Source of the DNA: Candidatus Cloacimonadota bacterium
GTDB taxonomy: Bacteria > Cloacimonadota > Cloacimonadia > Cloacimonadales > JAQVBK01
Direction of reading: 5' to 3'
NCBI GenBank assembly: GCA_028690365.1
Contig: JAQVBK010000003.1
Coordinates: forward strand, 1-39,207
DNA: 39,207 nt
Position numbers and translations under genes: made by a program
Shown here: piece by piece, positions 1 through 9,352 of the stretch
Numbering within the stretch: position 1 is the stretch's first letter
Layout: each line of letters opens with the position of its first letter
Notes under the pieces: generated by a model
The model's input: the letters and a program-made list of their open reading frames with translations, nothing else
Databases searched by the model: none
Told to the model about the DNA's origin: nothing

Positions 1-9
1 GTTAATAAA

Positions 10-1239
10 GTGATGAATTTATACAGTGAAAATGAGATAATGGATGATTTAGTCTGCGATAAGTTGGATGAAGAAGAAATTCATAAAGAAAAGATAACAG
101 AGATAACCTCATATATTTCTCAGATTTCCAGTCTCAAAAAAAATCTTATTCAGGGGGGATCTCATTTAGTAGACATCTCTCTACTGTATGCAGGGAATAT
201 ATATATAAAAAAGGGAGATAAAGTTGAGCCAGGAATTCTGCTTGGCGAAAATAAATATGAACCACCTAAAATGTACGTGATTTCATTATTTGGTAAAAGT
301 GAGTTTAAACTCAATTCTAAATTGATGGAAAAAGGACTGATGATAAAAGTGGGAGATAAGATTGAAGTTGATCAGAAAATACTGGATTTATCTTTAAATA
401 AGAGCGGTATTTTCAGTGCAATTCCAACATACTATAACTCTCCTGTACGTGGAATTGTAGAAAGGATAAATTGTGAATCCGGTACAATTATTGTTAGAGA
501 AATTCAGGATTATTCACTTGAACCGGTAGTGATGAATATTGCAAAAAAACTGAATGTAAAACCGGAAAATATCAGAGGTTATTTGAAAAAGAAACTACAT
601 GATTTTGTCTATGCGGGTCAGCTAATAGCTTTTAGAATTGAGAATAACTTATCGTATATTGTTAAGGCTGAAAGCAGTGGTACCATAACTGAGATTGATA
701 CCGAGAAAGGTACGCTGACTATTAAATATCAAAGCAAACCTTTCAGACGCTATTCCCTTTTCTATGGAAAACTAGTGGAAACAGACTCTAATGGCAGAAT
801 CGTTTGTGAAATAAAAGGGATAAAGATAGAAGCTACTTTAGGTTATGGCAGGGAAACTGCAGGATATTTAATTGATATTAATAATTTCCCGGAAGTCTCA
901 GAAAAGAGCAATTATGTAGTTTTCAGCAGTGATTGCTTATCTACTGAAGAACTGAACAAGTTGAGAATAAACAATCCGGCAGCATTGATTGTTCCTTCCT
1001 TATCTGAAAAAGATCTAATCACACTCTCCGGCTATGAGTTAGATGAGCATGAGTCTTCATTCTGTGAACTTCCTTTCTCAGTAATACTTACGGAAGGTTT
1101 TGGTGATATTCCAATGAAAGGAGAAATTCAAAAAAATCTCAATGATAACTGTGGGAAATGGATATATGTCAATACTGAGACGAAAAACAGAACTGGAGTG
1201 AGAAAACCGTATATGATTATTCAGGAGAGCCAGGCATGA
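10..1239 (+). CDS. Uncharacterised protein with repeated barrel-sandwich/KOW-like beta segments
   Basis: 409-aa ORF overlapping the next gene by 4 nt; repeated short beta motifs (KKGDKVEPGILLGE, IKVGDKIEVDQKIL, YAGQLIAFRIENNLSYIVKAESSGTITEID). Start could be the ATG at 13. Confidence 0.6.
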   Translation: MMNLYSENEIMDDLVCDKLDEEEIHKEKITEITSYISQISSLKKNLIQGGSHLVDISLLYAGNIYIKKGDKVEPGILLGENKYEPPKMYVISLFGKSEFKLNSKLMEKGLMIKVGDKIEVDQKILDLSLNKSGIFSAIPTYYNSPVRGIVERINCESGTIIVREIQDYSLEPVVMNIAKKLNVKPENIRGYLKKKLHDFVYAGQLIAFRIENNLSYIVKAESSGTITEIDTEKGTLTIKYQSKPFRRYSLFYGKLVETDSNGRIVCEIKGIKIEATLGYGRETAGYLIDINNFPEVSEKSNYVVFSSDCLSTEELNKLRINNPAALIVPSLSEKDLITLSGYELDEHESSFCELPFSVILTEGFGDIPMKGEIQKNLNDNCGKWIYVNTETKNRTGVRKPYMIIQESQA

Positions 1240-2186
1240 AAATCGTTGTTATAGAACTGGGAACGAATTCCATTAAATATCTGGAAGCAGAAACAATAAA
1301 CAATGAGATAATCATTTCATTTGAAACTGCAATTACTACCCGTTTGGGCGAAAATGTGAATCTGACAGGCCGTTATTCTGAAGAAGCTATGATAAGAACC
1401 TTGAAAGCTGTCAAAGATCTCTATGAAAAATCGTTGCAATTTAAATATGATAAACTTATTATTGCTGGTACTCAGTCACTAAGAGTTTCTGATAATGCGC
1501 TAGTTTTTGCAGAAAGATTAAGAAAAATATGTCCCCAGCCAATCAGGATTCTTACGAGCGAAGATGAAGCCAAATTATCATTTCTTGGAGTTGCAAACTC
1601 TCACATAACAACAGGCAATACACTAATTTTTGACAGTGGGGGAGGTAGTACTGAATTAATAATTGCATCAGAAAATGATCTAAAACTGAGTTGCAGTATT
1701 GATATAGGTGCAGTTAGCTTAACTGATAAATTTCAGTTATCAGAAGTTTTGACTGCCGGAAAGAAAAAAGAAGTATTTAGTTTTCTTACAGGTTTGTTTA
1801 ATGAAAGAATCAATGAAGATCAATCTGTTATGTCCTTAATGAAAAATAGAAATTTTGATGAAGTTATAGGAGTTGGTGGAACAGCAAACACTTTATTATC
1901 AATAAAAAAAAGTTATACAGAATGTATTTCATCAAAGATTATTAATGAGATTTACAATAAGGAAATCATGGCTTTCATTGAAGAAGTTTCAAAACAATCT
2001 TTACATGCTAGGCGAGCAATTCCGGGCTTATCTAATGATAGGGCAGACATAATACTGGGAGGCGCTATAATTATTGCACACATATTGGATAAGTTTGCTG
2101 CCGATAAGTTTTATGTATCTGAAAAGGGTGTAAGACATGGGCTTTTGTTTGAAGCAGTTTCTAATGAGTCATTAATTGATTATTGA
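1236..2186 (+). CDS. Ppx/GppA family exopolyphosphatase/phosphatase
   Basis: ASKHA-type motifs: VVIELGTNSIKYLEAE, TLIFDSGGGSTELI, IGVGGTANTLLSI, GLSNDRADIILGGA. Confidence 0.88.
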   Translation: MKIVVIELGTNSIKYLEAETINNEIIISFETAITTRLGENVNLTGRYSEEAMIRTLKAVKDLYEKSLQFKYDKLIIAGTQSLRVSDNALVFAERLRKICPQPIRILTSEDEAKLSFLGVANSHITTGNTLIFDSGGGSTELIIASENDLKLSCSIDIGAVSLTDKFQLSEVLTAGKKKEVFSFLTGLFNERINEDQSVMSLMKNRNFDEVIGVGGTANTLLSIKKSYTECISSKIINEIYNKEIMAFIEEVSKQSLHARRAIPGLSNDRADIILGGAIIIAHILDKFAADKFYVSEKGVRHGLLFEAVSNESLIDY

Positions 2187-2308
2187 ATAGATTGATTTTG
2201 AAGTGGAATTTTCTGGGCGAGATTGTTTTTAAAAATAAAAATGTTTAGTATAAAATCTTGACAGTAAATACATGGCGAAAGTTTTCATAAAACTAAAAAA
2301 GGTGTGCT

Positions 2309-5143
2309 ATGAGGCTATTCCTTGAGATTCTATACAATTTTGGTATTTTAGTGTCTATAAGTATCATTTCTGGTTTCATTTTTCAGAGATATCATGACAA
2401 AAAGAAAATAGCGGTTATTGGTCAGGGACTGCTTTTTGGAATTGCTTCAATAATTGGAATGTTGAATCCTGTGGTAGTTGGTGAAGGTCTGATATTTGAT
2501 GGTCGCTCTGTTGTGATAAGCCTCTCAGCATTATTCTATGGTCCGGTAGCTGGAATAATCTCTGCAAGTATGCCTGCTATTTTGAGAATTTTTCAAGGCG
2601 GTTCCGGGACAAGAATGGGAGTATCAGTAATTACTGCCTCTGTAATTATTGGTATTTACTTCCACTACTATTGGACAAAAAAACAAAAAAAAGTAACCTA
2701 TTTACACCTGATTTTTTTCGGAGTACTAGTACACGTTGCAATGTTGTTTTGTACTCTGGCTCTTCCTACGCATTTGATCATGAGCACACTTAAGAGAATT
2801 TGGTTTTCTGTTCTAACTGCATATCCTTTGGCAGAAGTCTTTATTGGAGTTATCCTGCTTGATGTAAATGAACACTGGAAAATAAAGAGACAACTACAAG
2901 CGAGTGAGGCTACTTACGGTTTCCTAATCAATAATACTACTGATACGATAGTCATCATATCTGCTGAAGGGAAACAGATTTATGTAAGTCCATCCGGAGA
3001 AAGAGAAACTGGATACAAAATCGAAGAAGTTCAGAATAAGAATATCACCGAATTGATTCACCCCGACGATTTACCCAAAGTTTATGAAAAAATTGCCGAA
3101 ATAATCAAAGAGCCCGATACCACCCAAACTGTAGAATATAGACATAAACATAAAACAAAAGGGTGGGTTCATCTTGAAGCAGTAGGAAAGAATTTTCTTA
3201 ATGAACCAAGTATAAACGGTATTATTGTATCTGTCAGAAATATATCAGAACGTAAATCTGTTGAAGAGGCATTAGTGGTTAGTGAGAAAAATCTGAGACA
3301 ACTTTTAGAATTAGCTCCTGATGCTTTTTTCCATGGTGATTCTAATGGAAATATAATTAACCTTAATTCTAAAGCTTCTGAATACACAGGTTATTCCAAA
3401 GATGAATTATTTGGTAAGAATCTCAAGGTGTTGTTTGAAGAAACAGTGCTGGAACAATTACCACTTGATTACGAAGCATTAAAAAGTGGTCAGGCTCTAA
3501 AATCCACCAGAGTAATCAGCAGAAAAGACGGCTCAATCCTTCCGGTAGAAATGAATTCATGTCAGATGCCGGATGGAACATATCAGACTTTTATAAGAGA
3601 TATTACCGAAAGAAAGATTGCTGAAGAAGCTTTGCTGAAAGAAAAAGAACAGCTACTTGTTACTTTGAGAAGCATTGGGGATGGCGTTATAACTGCTGAT
3701 GTAGAAGGAAGGGTCGTCTTGATTAATTCAATAGCTGAGAGGCTAACAGGATGGACTCAGAAGGAAGCTGAGGGAATGTTGTTATCGGAAGTATTCAATA
3801 TCGTTAACGAAAGTAGTGGTATGAAATCAGAAAACCCTGTGGAGAAAGCACTTGCAACTGGAGAAATACAGGAACTTGATGACCATACGGTGTTGATCTC
3901 TCGTAATGGAGATAGAAGATTGATAGCTGACAGCGGAGCACCCATCAAAGATAAGAAAGGCTCAATTACCGGAGTTGTACTTGTATTCAGAGATATGACA
4001 GAAAAAATCAAACTTCTCGAAGCAGCTCAGCAATCTCAGAAATTAGAATCAATCGGATTCTTAGCCGGTGGTATTGCTCACGATTTCAATAATTTGCTGG
4101 CAGGAATTTTTGGTTATATAAGTCTGGCAGAAGATATTTCAAGACAAGAAGAGGTTACAACTATCTTAAAGGAATCCCAGAATGCACTGGACAGAGCAAG
4201 AAGTTTAACTCACCAATTACTTACTTTTTCCAAAGGTGGAGAACCGGTAAAAAAGCTTCAATCACTTATACCTTTTTTGCAGGAAACAGTCCAATTTGCT
4301 CTCAGCGGGTCAAATGTTTCAGTTGAATTTAATATAGATGAGAATCTATCGTACTCATACTTTGATAAAAATCAAATTGCACAAGTCATAGATAATCTTG
4401 TTATTAACGCAAAACAAGCAATGCCCGAAGGGGGTAAAATAATAATATATGCTACAAATGAGTTGATAAAGGAAAGTGATAAATTAGTTCTATCTTCCGG
4501 GAATTATGTAAAGATTTCCATAAAGGATTTTGGATTGGGAATACCACGTGGAATTATTTCAAAGATATTTGATCCTTTCTTTTCGACAAAAGTATCGGGG
4601 CAGGGACTTGGACTGGCTATGAGTTTTTCGATAATTAAGAAGCATAGAGGATTGATTGAAGTTGATTCAAAACCTGATCAAGGTTCTATTTTCCACGTTT
4701 ACTTACCTGCAGGTAATAAAACCGAACTTGAAATAGACTCAGAAGAGTTTTATACACAAAGTTTTGCTAAGGGGAAAATCCTAATTATGGATGATGAGCA
4801 AATGGTAAGAGATGTCTTGAAAAAAATGTTGGAACAAATAGGTTTTGAAGTAATTGCGGTTGAGGACGGTAATAAAGCAATTAGAGCTTTTATTGAAGAA
4901 AGAAGTGAGAAGAGAAATTTCCAGGCGCTAATCTTTGATCTAACGGTTATTAATGGAATGGGGGGTAAAGAAGCAATAAAGCAAATCAGAGAAATTGACA
5001 AAGATGTAATTGCTTTTGTGAGCAGCGGATACAATTCTGATCCGGTTATTTCTAATCCGCAGAAATATGGTTTTTCAGATAGTATTTCAAAACCTTTTAA
5101 TTTTTCTGAACTAAAGAATTTCCTCCATAAATATCTTGTCTGA
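2309..5143 (+). CDS. Hybrid sensor histidine kinase: 5TM-5TMR_LYT-like membrane domain, multiple PAS domains, HisKA/HATPase, C-terminal receiver
   Basis: N-terminal TM segments with GLIFDGRSVVISLSALFYGP; PAS/PAC repeats; H-box GGIAHDFNNLLAGIFGY; GLGLAMSFSIIKKHRG; receiver KILIMDDEQMVRDVL...LIFDLTV. Confidence 0.9.
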   Translation: MRLFLEILYNFGILVSISIISGFIFQRYHDKKKIAVIGQGLLFGIASIIGMLNPVVVGEGLIFDGRSVVISLSALFYGPVAGIISASMPAILRIFQGGSGTRMGVSVITASVIIGIYFHYYWTKKQKKVTYLHLIFFGVLVHVAMLFCTLALPTHLIMSTLKRIWFSVLTAYPLAEVFIGVILLDVNEHWKIKRQLQASEATYGFLINNTTDTIVIISAEGKQIYVSPSGERETGYKIEEVQNKNITELIHPDDLPKVYEKIAEIIKEPDTTQTVEYRHKHKTKGWVHLEAVGKNFLNEPSINGIIVSVRNISERKSVEEALVVSEKNLRQLLELAPDAFFHGDSNGNIINLNSKASEYTGYSKDELFGKNLKVLFEETVLEQLPLDYEALKSGQALKSTRVISRKDGSILPVEMNSCQMPDGTYQTFIRDITERKIAEEALLKEKEQLLVTLRSIGDGVITADVEGRVVLINSIAERLTGWTQKEAEGMLLSEVFNIVNESSGMKSENPVEKALATGEIQELDDHTVLISRNGDRRLIADSGAPIKDKKGSITGVVLVFRDMTEKIKLLEAAQQSQKLESIGFLAGGIAHDFNNLLAGIFGYISLAEDISRQEEVTTILKESQNALDRARSLTHQLLTFSKGGEPVKKLQSLIPFLQETVQFALSGSNVSVEFNIDENLSYSYFDKNQIAQVIDNLVINAKQAMPEGGKIIIYATNELIKESDKLVLSSGNYVKISIKDFGLGIPRGIISKIFDPFFSTKVSGQGLGLAMSFSIIKKHRGLIEVDSKPDQGSIFHVYLPAGNKTELEIDSEEFYTQSFAKGKILIMDDEQMVRDVLKKMLEQIGFEVIAVEDGNKAIRAFIEERSEKRNFQALIFDLTVINGMGGKEAIKQIREIDKDVIAFVSSGYNSDPVISNPQKYGFSDSISKPFNFSELKNFLHKYLV

Positions 5144-5282
5144 TATAAAATAAACAACTGAAGCTATCATGAAGAAAAGATGCAGTTTTAATGTATTAAT
5201 ATGAGTTCAAAACTGCTCATTTATCTTGACACATAATGCTCTTAAAAATGCTTGGTCTTATATTATTTTCCGGAGGCTTAAT

Positions 5283-5663
5283 ATGGTTATAGAAAATTTA
5301 TTTTACACAGAATCCCATGAGTGGGTAAAAGTAATTGGCGAAGAAGCTTATGTAGGAATTACTGATTTTGCCCAAAGCGAACTAGGTGACATCGTTTATG
5401 TTGAACTACCGGACGAAGGTTCAGATGTTATTATGGGAGAAGCTTTTGGTTCAGTTGAAGCAGTTAAAGCAGTAGAAGATATTTTATCTCCCTTATCTGG
5501 AGAAGTAGTTAAAGTTAACACAGATCTTGAAAATTCACCTGAACTCATTAATCAATCTCCATTTGAAGATGGCTGGTTGATAAAAATCAGAATGTCTGAT
5601 AAAGAAGAATTAGAAAAATTACTCAGTCCTGCAGAATACACAGAATTGATCGAACAGAAATAA
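5283..5663 (+). CDS. gcvH: Glycine cleavage system H (lipoyl carrier) protein
   Basis: YTESHEWVKVIGEEAYVGITDFAQSELGDIVYVELP...GEAFGSVEAVKAVEDILSPLSGEVV. ATG at 5283 follows GGAGG; the ORF-track start at 5226 is probably too early. Confidence 0.93.
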   Translation: MVIENLFYTESHEWVKVIGEEAYVGITDFAQSELGDIVYVELPDEGSDVIMGEAFGSVEAVKAVEDILSPLSGEVVKVNTDLENSPELINQSPFEDGWLIKIRMSDKEELEKLLSPAEYTELIEQK

Positions 5664-5682
5664 ATAGCCCTTCGGGGCTATT
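5663..5682 (+). other. Perfect 8-bp hairpin with UUCG tetraloop between gcvH and gmk (possible terminator or leader structure)
   Basis: aatagccc-ttcg-gggctatt read directly; no clear T-tract follows. Confidence 0.5.
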
Positions 5683-5693
5683 ACCCTTGCTAT

Positions 5694-6314
5694 ATGACTA
5701 CCGGTTACTCAAAAAGAAATTTCCTGATAATTCTTTCTGCTCCATCAGGTGGAGGTAAATCAACTATAAAGAATGAGATACTGGAAAAATCAGAAAAGAT
5801 GGAATATTCGGTATCTTATACTACCAGAGCTCCCAGGGGTAGTGAAAAGGATGAGGTTGATTATTTTTTTGTCACTGAAAATAAATTTCTGGAACTAAAA
5901 GTAAAAAATGAATTTCTCGAATCAGCTTTAGTTCACGGAAATTGGTACGGGACATCAAGGTCTTTCATAGAATCAAAATTCAATCAGGGCAAGCATGTGA
6001 TAATGGATATCGATATTCAGGGAGCTGAATCTATCAGAAAAAGCGATATCGATTCCGTAAGTATTTTTATACTGCCACCTGACCTGGAAATACTTGAAAA
6101 GAGGTTGAGAGACAGAGGTACTGATAATGAAGAATCTATCAGGAAACGTTTATACAATGCCAGAAAAGAAATTGAAAAGATTTCAGATTACGAATACTTG
6201 GTAATAAATGACGATCTGAATGATGCTGTTACAGAAATCGAAGCAATAATAAAAGCTGAAGAAAACAAAGTGAAACGTTATAACAAAATTGAAAGCAAAT
6301 TTTACGGAGGATAA
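5694..6314 (+). CDS. gmk: Guanylate kinase
   Basis: LIILSAPSGGGKSTI P-loop, SVSYTTRAPRGSEKDEVDYFFV, VIMDIDIQGAESIR. Confidence 0.93.
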   Translation: MTTGYSKRNFLIILSAPSGGGKSTIKNEILEKSEKMEYSVSYTTRAPRGSEKDEVDYFFVTENKFLELKVKNEFLESALVHGNWYGTSRSFIESKFNQGKHVIMDIDIQGAESIRKSDIDSVSIFILPPDLEILEKRLRDRGTDNEESIRKRLYNARKEIEKISDYEYLVINDDLNDAVTEIEAIIKAEENKVKRYNKIESKFYGG

Positions 6315-6315
6315 T

Positions 6316-6531
6316 ATGAATGGTAGAGTAGAAGAATTTCTTGAAAATAATAATATGGATTATCTGTATTTGGTTTTGTCAAATCTAGAAATCAACAGAT
6401 TGAACTCACTTCCTGATTTTGTAAAAGAAAAATTTGACGACAAACTTACTGAAGTTGCTTTAACCCATGTGGCACAGAATGAGATCCCTGATTATATTAC
6501 TGAAGAAATTGCAGAAGAAGAAAATGAGTAA
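6316..6531 (+). CDS. Small protein in the rpoZ position; possible very divergent RNA polymerase omega subunit
   Basis: ATG at 6316 two nt after the gmk stop; MDYLYLVLSNLEINRLN...KLTEVALTHVAQNEI loosely follows the omega pattern (YxLVxxAxxRAxxL...ALxEIaxGki); gmk-rpoZ synteny. Confidence 0.5.
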   Translation: MNGRVEEFLENNNMDYLYLVLSNLEINRLNSLPDFVKEKFDDKLTEVALTHVAQNEIPDYITEEIAEEENE

Positions 6532-7193
6532 TGGTTCTTAGGTCTTTACAACAGTATTTGGAGTTAATGAAACTTTCAGGAATAAATGAGATATTTTCAT
6601 TAAAAAATGACATTCAAACCGATAATAGTAGAACTATTGAAGAGTTAAAAGAAAAATATAAAAATTGTAGAAAATGTCCGCTTTTCAAAGAGCGGACAAA
6701 TTTAGTTTATGGAGAAGGATCTTCTTCTCCCATTCTTATGCTCATAGGAGAAGGTCCTGGTGGAGAAGAGGATAAAACAGGAAAACCATTTGTAGGCAGA
6801 GCAGGGCAACTACTTACTAAAATGTTAAAAGCTATCAATATTGAAAGGGATGAAGTGTATATTACAAACATTGTTAAATGCAGACCACCGCAAAACAGAA
6901 ATCCGCTTCCGTCTGAATCTGAAATATGCATAAAATATCTTTACGAACAGATAGAATTGTTAAATCCACGTTTGATACTTTTGCTTGGTAAGGTTGCTTC
7001 GGTTAATCTCTTAAAAAAAAATCTGAAGATTGATGAATTTAGAAAAGAGGTATTTTTCTTTAATAATGCAAAAACATTTGTTACTTATCATCCCTCAGCT
7101 CTGCTAAGAAATGAAAACCTGAAAAAGTATGCCTGGGATGACCTGAAAAAATTGCGAATAGAATATGACAAAATTTTGGCTGAAGAACATTGA
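6531..7193 (+). CDS. Family 4 (Fe-S) uracil-DNA glycosylase
   Basis: CRKCPLF, MLIGEGPGGEEDKTGKPFVGRAGQLL, ITNIVKCRPPQNRNPLP, TYHPSALLRN. Confidence 0.92.
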   Translation: MVLRSLQQYLELMKLSGINEIFSLKNDIQTDNSRTIEELKEKYKNCRKCPLFKERTNLVYGEGSSSPILMLIGEGPGGEEDKTGKPFVGRAGQLLTKMLKAINIERDEVYITNIVKCRPPQNRNPLPSESEICIKYLYEQIELLNPRLILLLGKVASVNLLKKNLKIDEFRKEVFFFNNAKTFVTYHPSALLRNENLKKYAWDDLKKLRIEYDKILAEEH

Positions 7194-7205
7194 GGTAAAT
7201 AAACT

Positions 7206-8567
7206 ATGAACATCGAAAGCAAAACCAATATGAGACTATTACCACAGGAACCTAATGCTGAAGCAGCAGTTTTGTCTGCAATGCTGATAGATGGTTTTGC
7301 GGTTGCAAAAGTTATAGAACTCTTGGAAGAGAAGCATTTCTATAAGAAACAACATAGATTGATCTTTAGATGTATGCGTCAATTATTTGTAGAGAATACC
7401 GAAATTGATATTATTACTGTTATAGACCGACTCAACAGAGAAAATATTCTCGAAGAAATAGGTGGAACAACTTATCTGAATGAATTGATTGATATAGTAA
7501 TGAGTGGCTCAAATGTTGAGTATCATGCAAATATCGTATTGGAAAAAGCATTATTGCGGGAATTGATACAAACCTCAAATATAATTATTGAATCTGCTTA
7601 TAATTCAGATCTGCCTGTTAAGGAAATTGTTGATAATGCTGAACAGATGATTTTTAAAATTGCTGAAAGACCAAATCACAAATCTTTTATAAAAATTAGC
7701 GATATCCTGGTAGAGACCCTAAATAGTATTGAAAAGATTGCTACTACCAAAACTGTTGTTAACGGCGTTAGAACTGGTTTTGATGATTTGGATAGAATAA
7801 CTGGAGGATTCAGACCAGGGCAGTTTATAGTTCTAGCTGCAAGACCTGCTATGGGGAAAACTGCTTTTGCTTTAAATATTGCGTTCAATGCTTCAATGTA
7901 TCAGAATCTGAAAGTCGCCATATTCACTATGGAAATGGAAAATGAAGAGATCTTGCTCAGAATTATCAGTAGCGCATCTGAGGTGAATATGGATGTGCTC
8001 CATAAAGGCTATGGCATGGATGAGCAGAAGCTTATAAGAATTGCTCAGGTAGCTGAAGCTCTTAATGATAAAGATATTTACATTGATGATATGGGATCTA
8101 ATACACTTCTTGATGTCAGAGCAAAAAGCAGAAGACTCCAGGCAAAGATCGGTGGTCTTGACCTTATAATCATAGATTATTTACAGCTGATGTCTTCTGG
8201 TTTCAGAGCTGACAACAGACAACAGGAGATATCAGATATTTCCAGATCTTTGAAGGTTCTGGCAAAGGAATTAGGATGTCCGATTATCGGGTTATCTCAA
8301 CTTAATCGTTCTCTGGAAAATCGCGATGACAAACGACCCAAGCTTGCTGATTTGCGTGAATCAGGAGCTATTGAGCAGGATGCAGATATGGTTATGTTTA
8401 TTTATCGTGATGATTATTACAATAAAGAGTCTGACAAAGAAGGAATGGCTGAAGTAATTATCGGAAAAAACAGACATGGACCAACTGCAACTATTGAATT
8501 GGTCTTTATAAAACCGCTTACTCAATTCAGATCGAAAAGTTATGAAGTAAGCCATGTGGAAGAATAA
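7206..8567 (+). CDS. dnaB: Replicative DNA helicase
   Basis: LPQEPNAEAAVLSAML; GFDDLDRITGGFRPGQFIVLAARPAMGKTAFALNIA; IIDYLQLMSS; DLRESGAIEQDADMVMFIYRDDYY. Confidence 0.95.
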   Translation: MNIESKTNMRLLPQEPNAEAAVLSAMLIDGFAVAKVIELLEEKHFYKKQHRLIFRCMRQLFVENTEIDIITVIDRLNRENILEEIGGTTYLNELIDIVMSGSNVEYHANIVLEKALLRELIQTSNIIIESAYNSDLPVKEIVDNAEQMIFKIAERPNHKSFIKISDILVETLNSIEKIATTKTVVNGVRTGFDDLDRITGGFRPGQFIVLAARPAMGKTAFALNIAFNASMYQNLKVAIFTMEMENEEILLRIISSASEVNMDVLHKGYGMDEQKLIRIAQVAEALNDKDIYIDDMGSNTLLDVRAKSRRLQAKIGGLDLIIIDYLQLMSSGFRADNRQQEISDISRSLKVLAKELGCPIIGLSQLNRSLENRDDKRPKLADLRESGAIEQDADMVMFIYRDDYYNKESDKEGMAEVIIGKNRHGPTATIELVFIKPLTQFRSKSYEVSHVEE

Positions 8568-8593
8568 TAGCAAAAACAGATATTGAGAGAAAT

Positions 8594-9352
8594 ATGCTGG
8601 GATATTTGTTAAGACCATTATCTGAATTAGGCGAATACTTGCTTATGATGAGAGCTGCACTTGTTGCATCGTTAAAAACAATAAAGAGAAAATATGAAAT
8701 TCTTAAACAGATGAAGAAAATCGGATACGATTCTCTTTTGCTGATTTTTGTTACTTCAGGTTTCACCGGTTTGGTAACGGCTGTTCAAGCAACTTATCAG
8801 ACAAGCAACTATATTCCTAAAAGCCTGATAGGAGTTCTGGTCGGGAAATCAACTATGATTGAGTTAGCACCTGTTCTTACAGCTCTTGTACTAAGTGGCA
8901 AGGTAGGTGCTTCCATTGCTGCCGAAATTGGTACAATGAAAGTAAGTGAACAGATTGATGCCCTTGAAACTCTGGCAGTTGACCCTGTAGAGTATCTGTA
9001 CTATCCAAGAATTCTGGCTGGAATACTGATGTTTCCAGCCTTGACGATTTTCTCAAATGTAATTGCAATTTTATCAGCTTTTTTCTTATCAACTTTCAGG
9101 TACAAACTTAGTTTTTACAGCTTTTTCTCAAACATGAAAAACTATTTTCAACCCTATGATTTATGGGGAGGACTTGTCAAAGCTTTCTTTTTTGGATTCG
9201 TGGTCACTTCAATCGCCTGTTTCATAGGATCAAAAACTAAGGGGGGTGCAGAAGGAGTCGGTAAATCAGCTACTCAATCTGTTGTGTATTCGTCTATTTC
9301 TATTCTGGTGATGGATTTTGCTGTAGCATATTTTCTTTTTGGTAATCGATAA
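8594..9352 (+). CDS. MlaE/YrbE-family ABC transporter permease
   Basis: LAPVLTALVLSGKVGASIAAEIGTMKVSEQIDALETLAVDPVEYLYYPRILAGILMFPALTI is diagnostic of the MlaE family. Confidence 0.9.
   Translation: MLGYLLRPLSELGEYLLMMRAALVASLKTIKRKYEILKQMKKIGYDSLLLIFVTSGFTGLVTAVQATYQTSNYIPKSLIGVLVGKSTMIELAPVLTALVLSGKVGASIAAEIGTMKVSEQIDALETLAVDPVEYLYYPRILAGILMFPALTIFSNVIAILSAFFLSTFRYKLSFYSFFSNMKNYFQPYDLWGGLVKAFFFGFVVTSIACFIGSKTKGGAEGVGKSATQSVVYSSISILVMDFAVAYFLFGNR

Noticed and set aside
2258-2308. TTGACA box upstream of the histidine kinase as a sigma70 promoter
   Set aside because: No well-spaced -10 hexamer could be identified.
4750-5157. 135-aa minus-strand ORF
   Set aside because: Antisense to the receiver domain of the histidine kinase; coding evidence is on the + strand.
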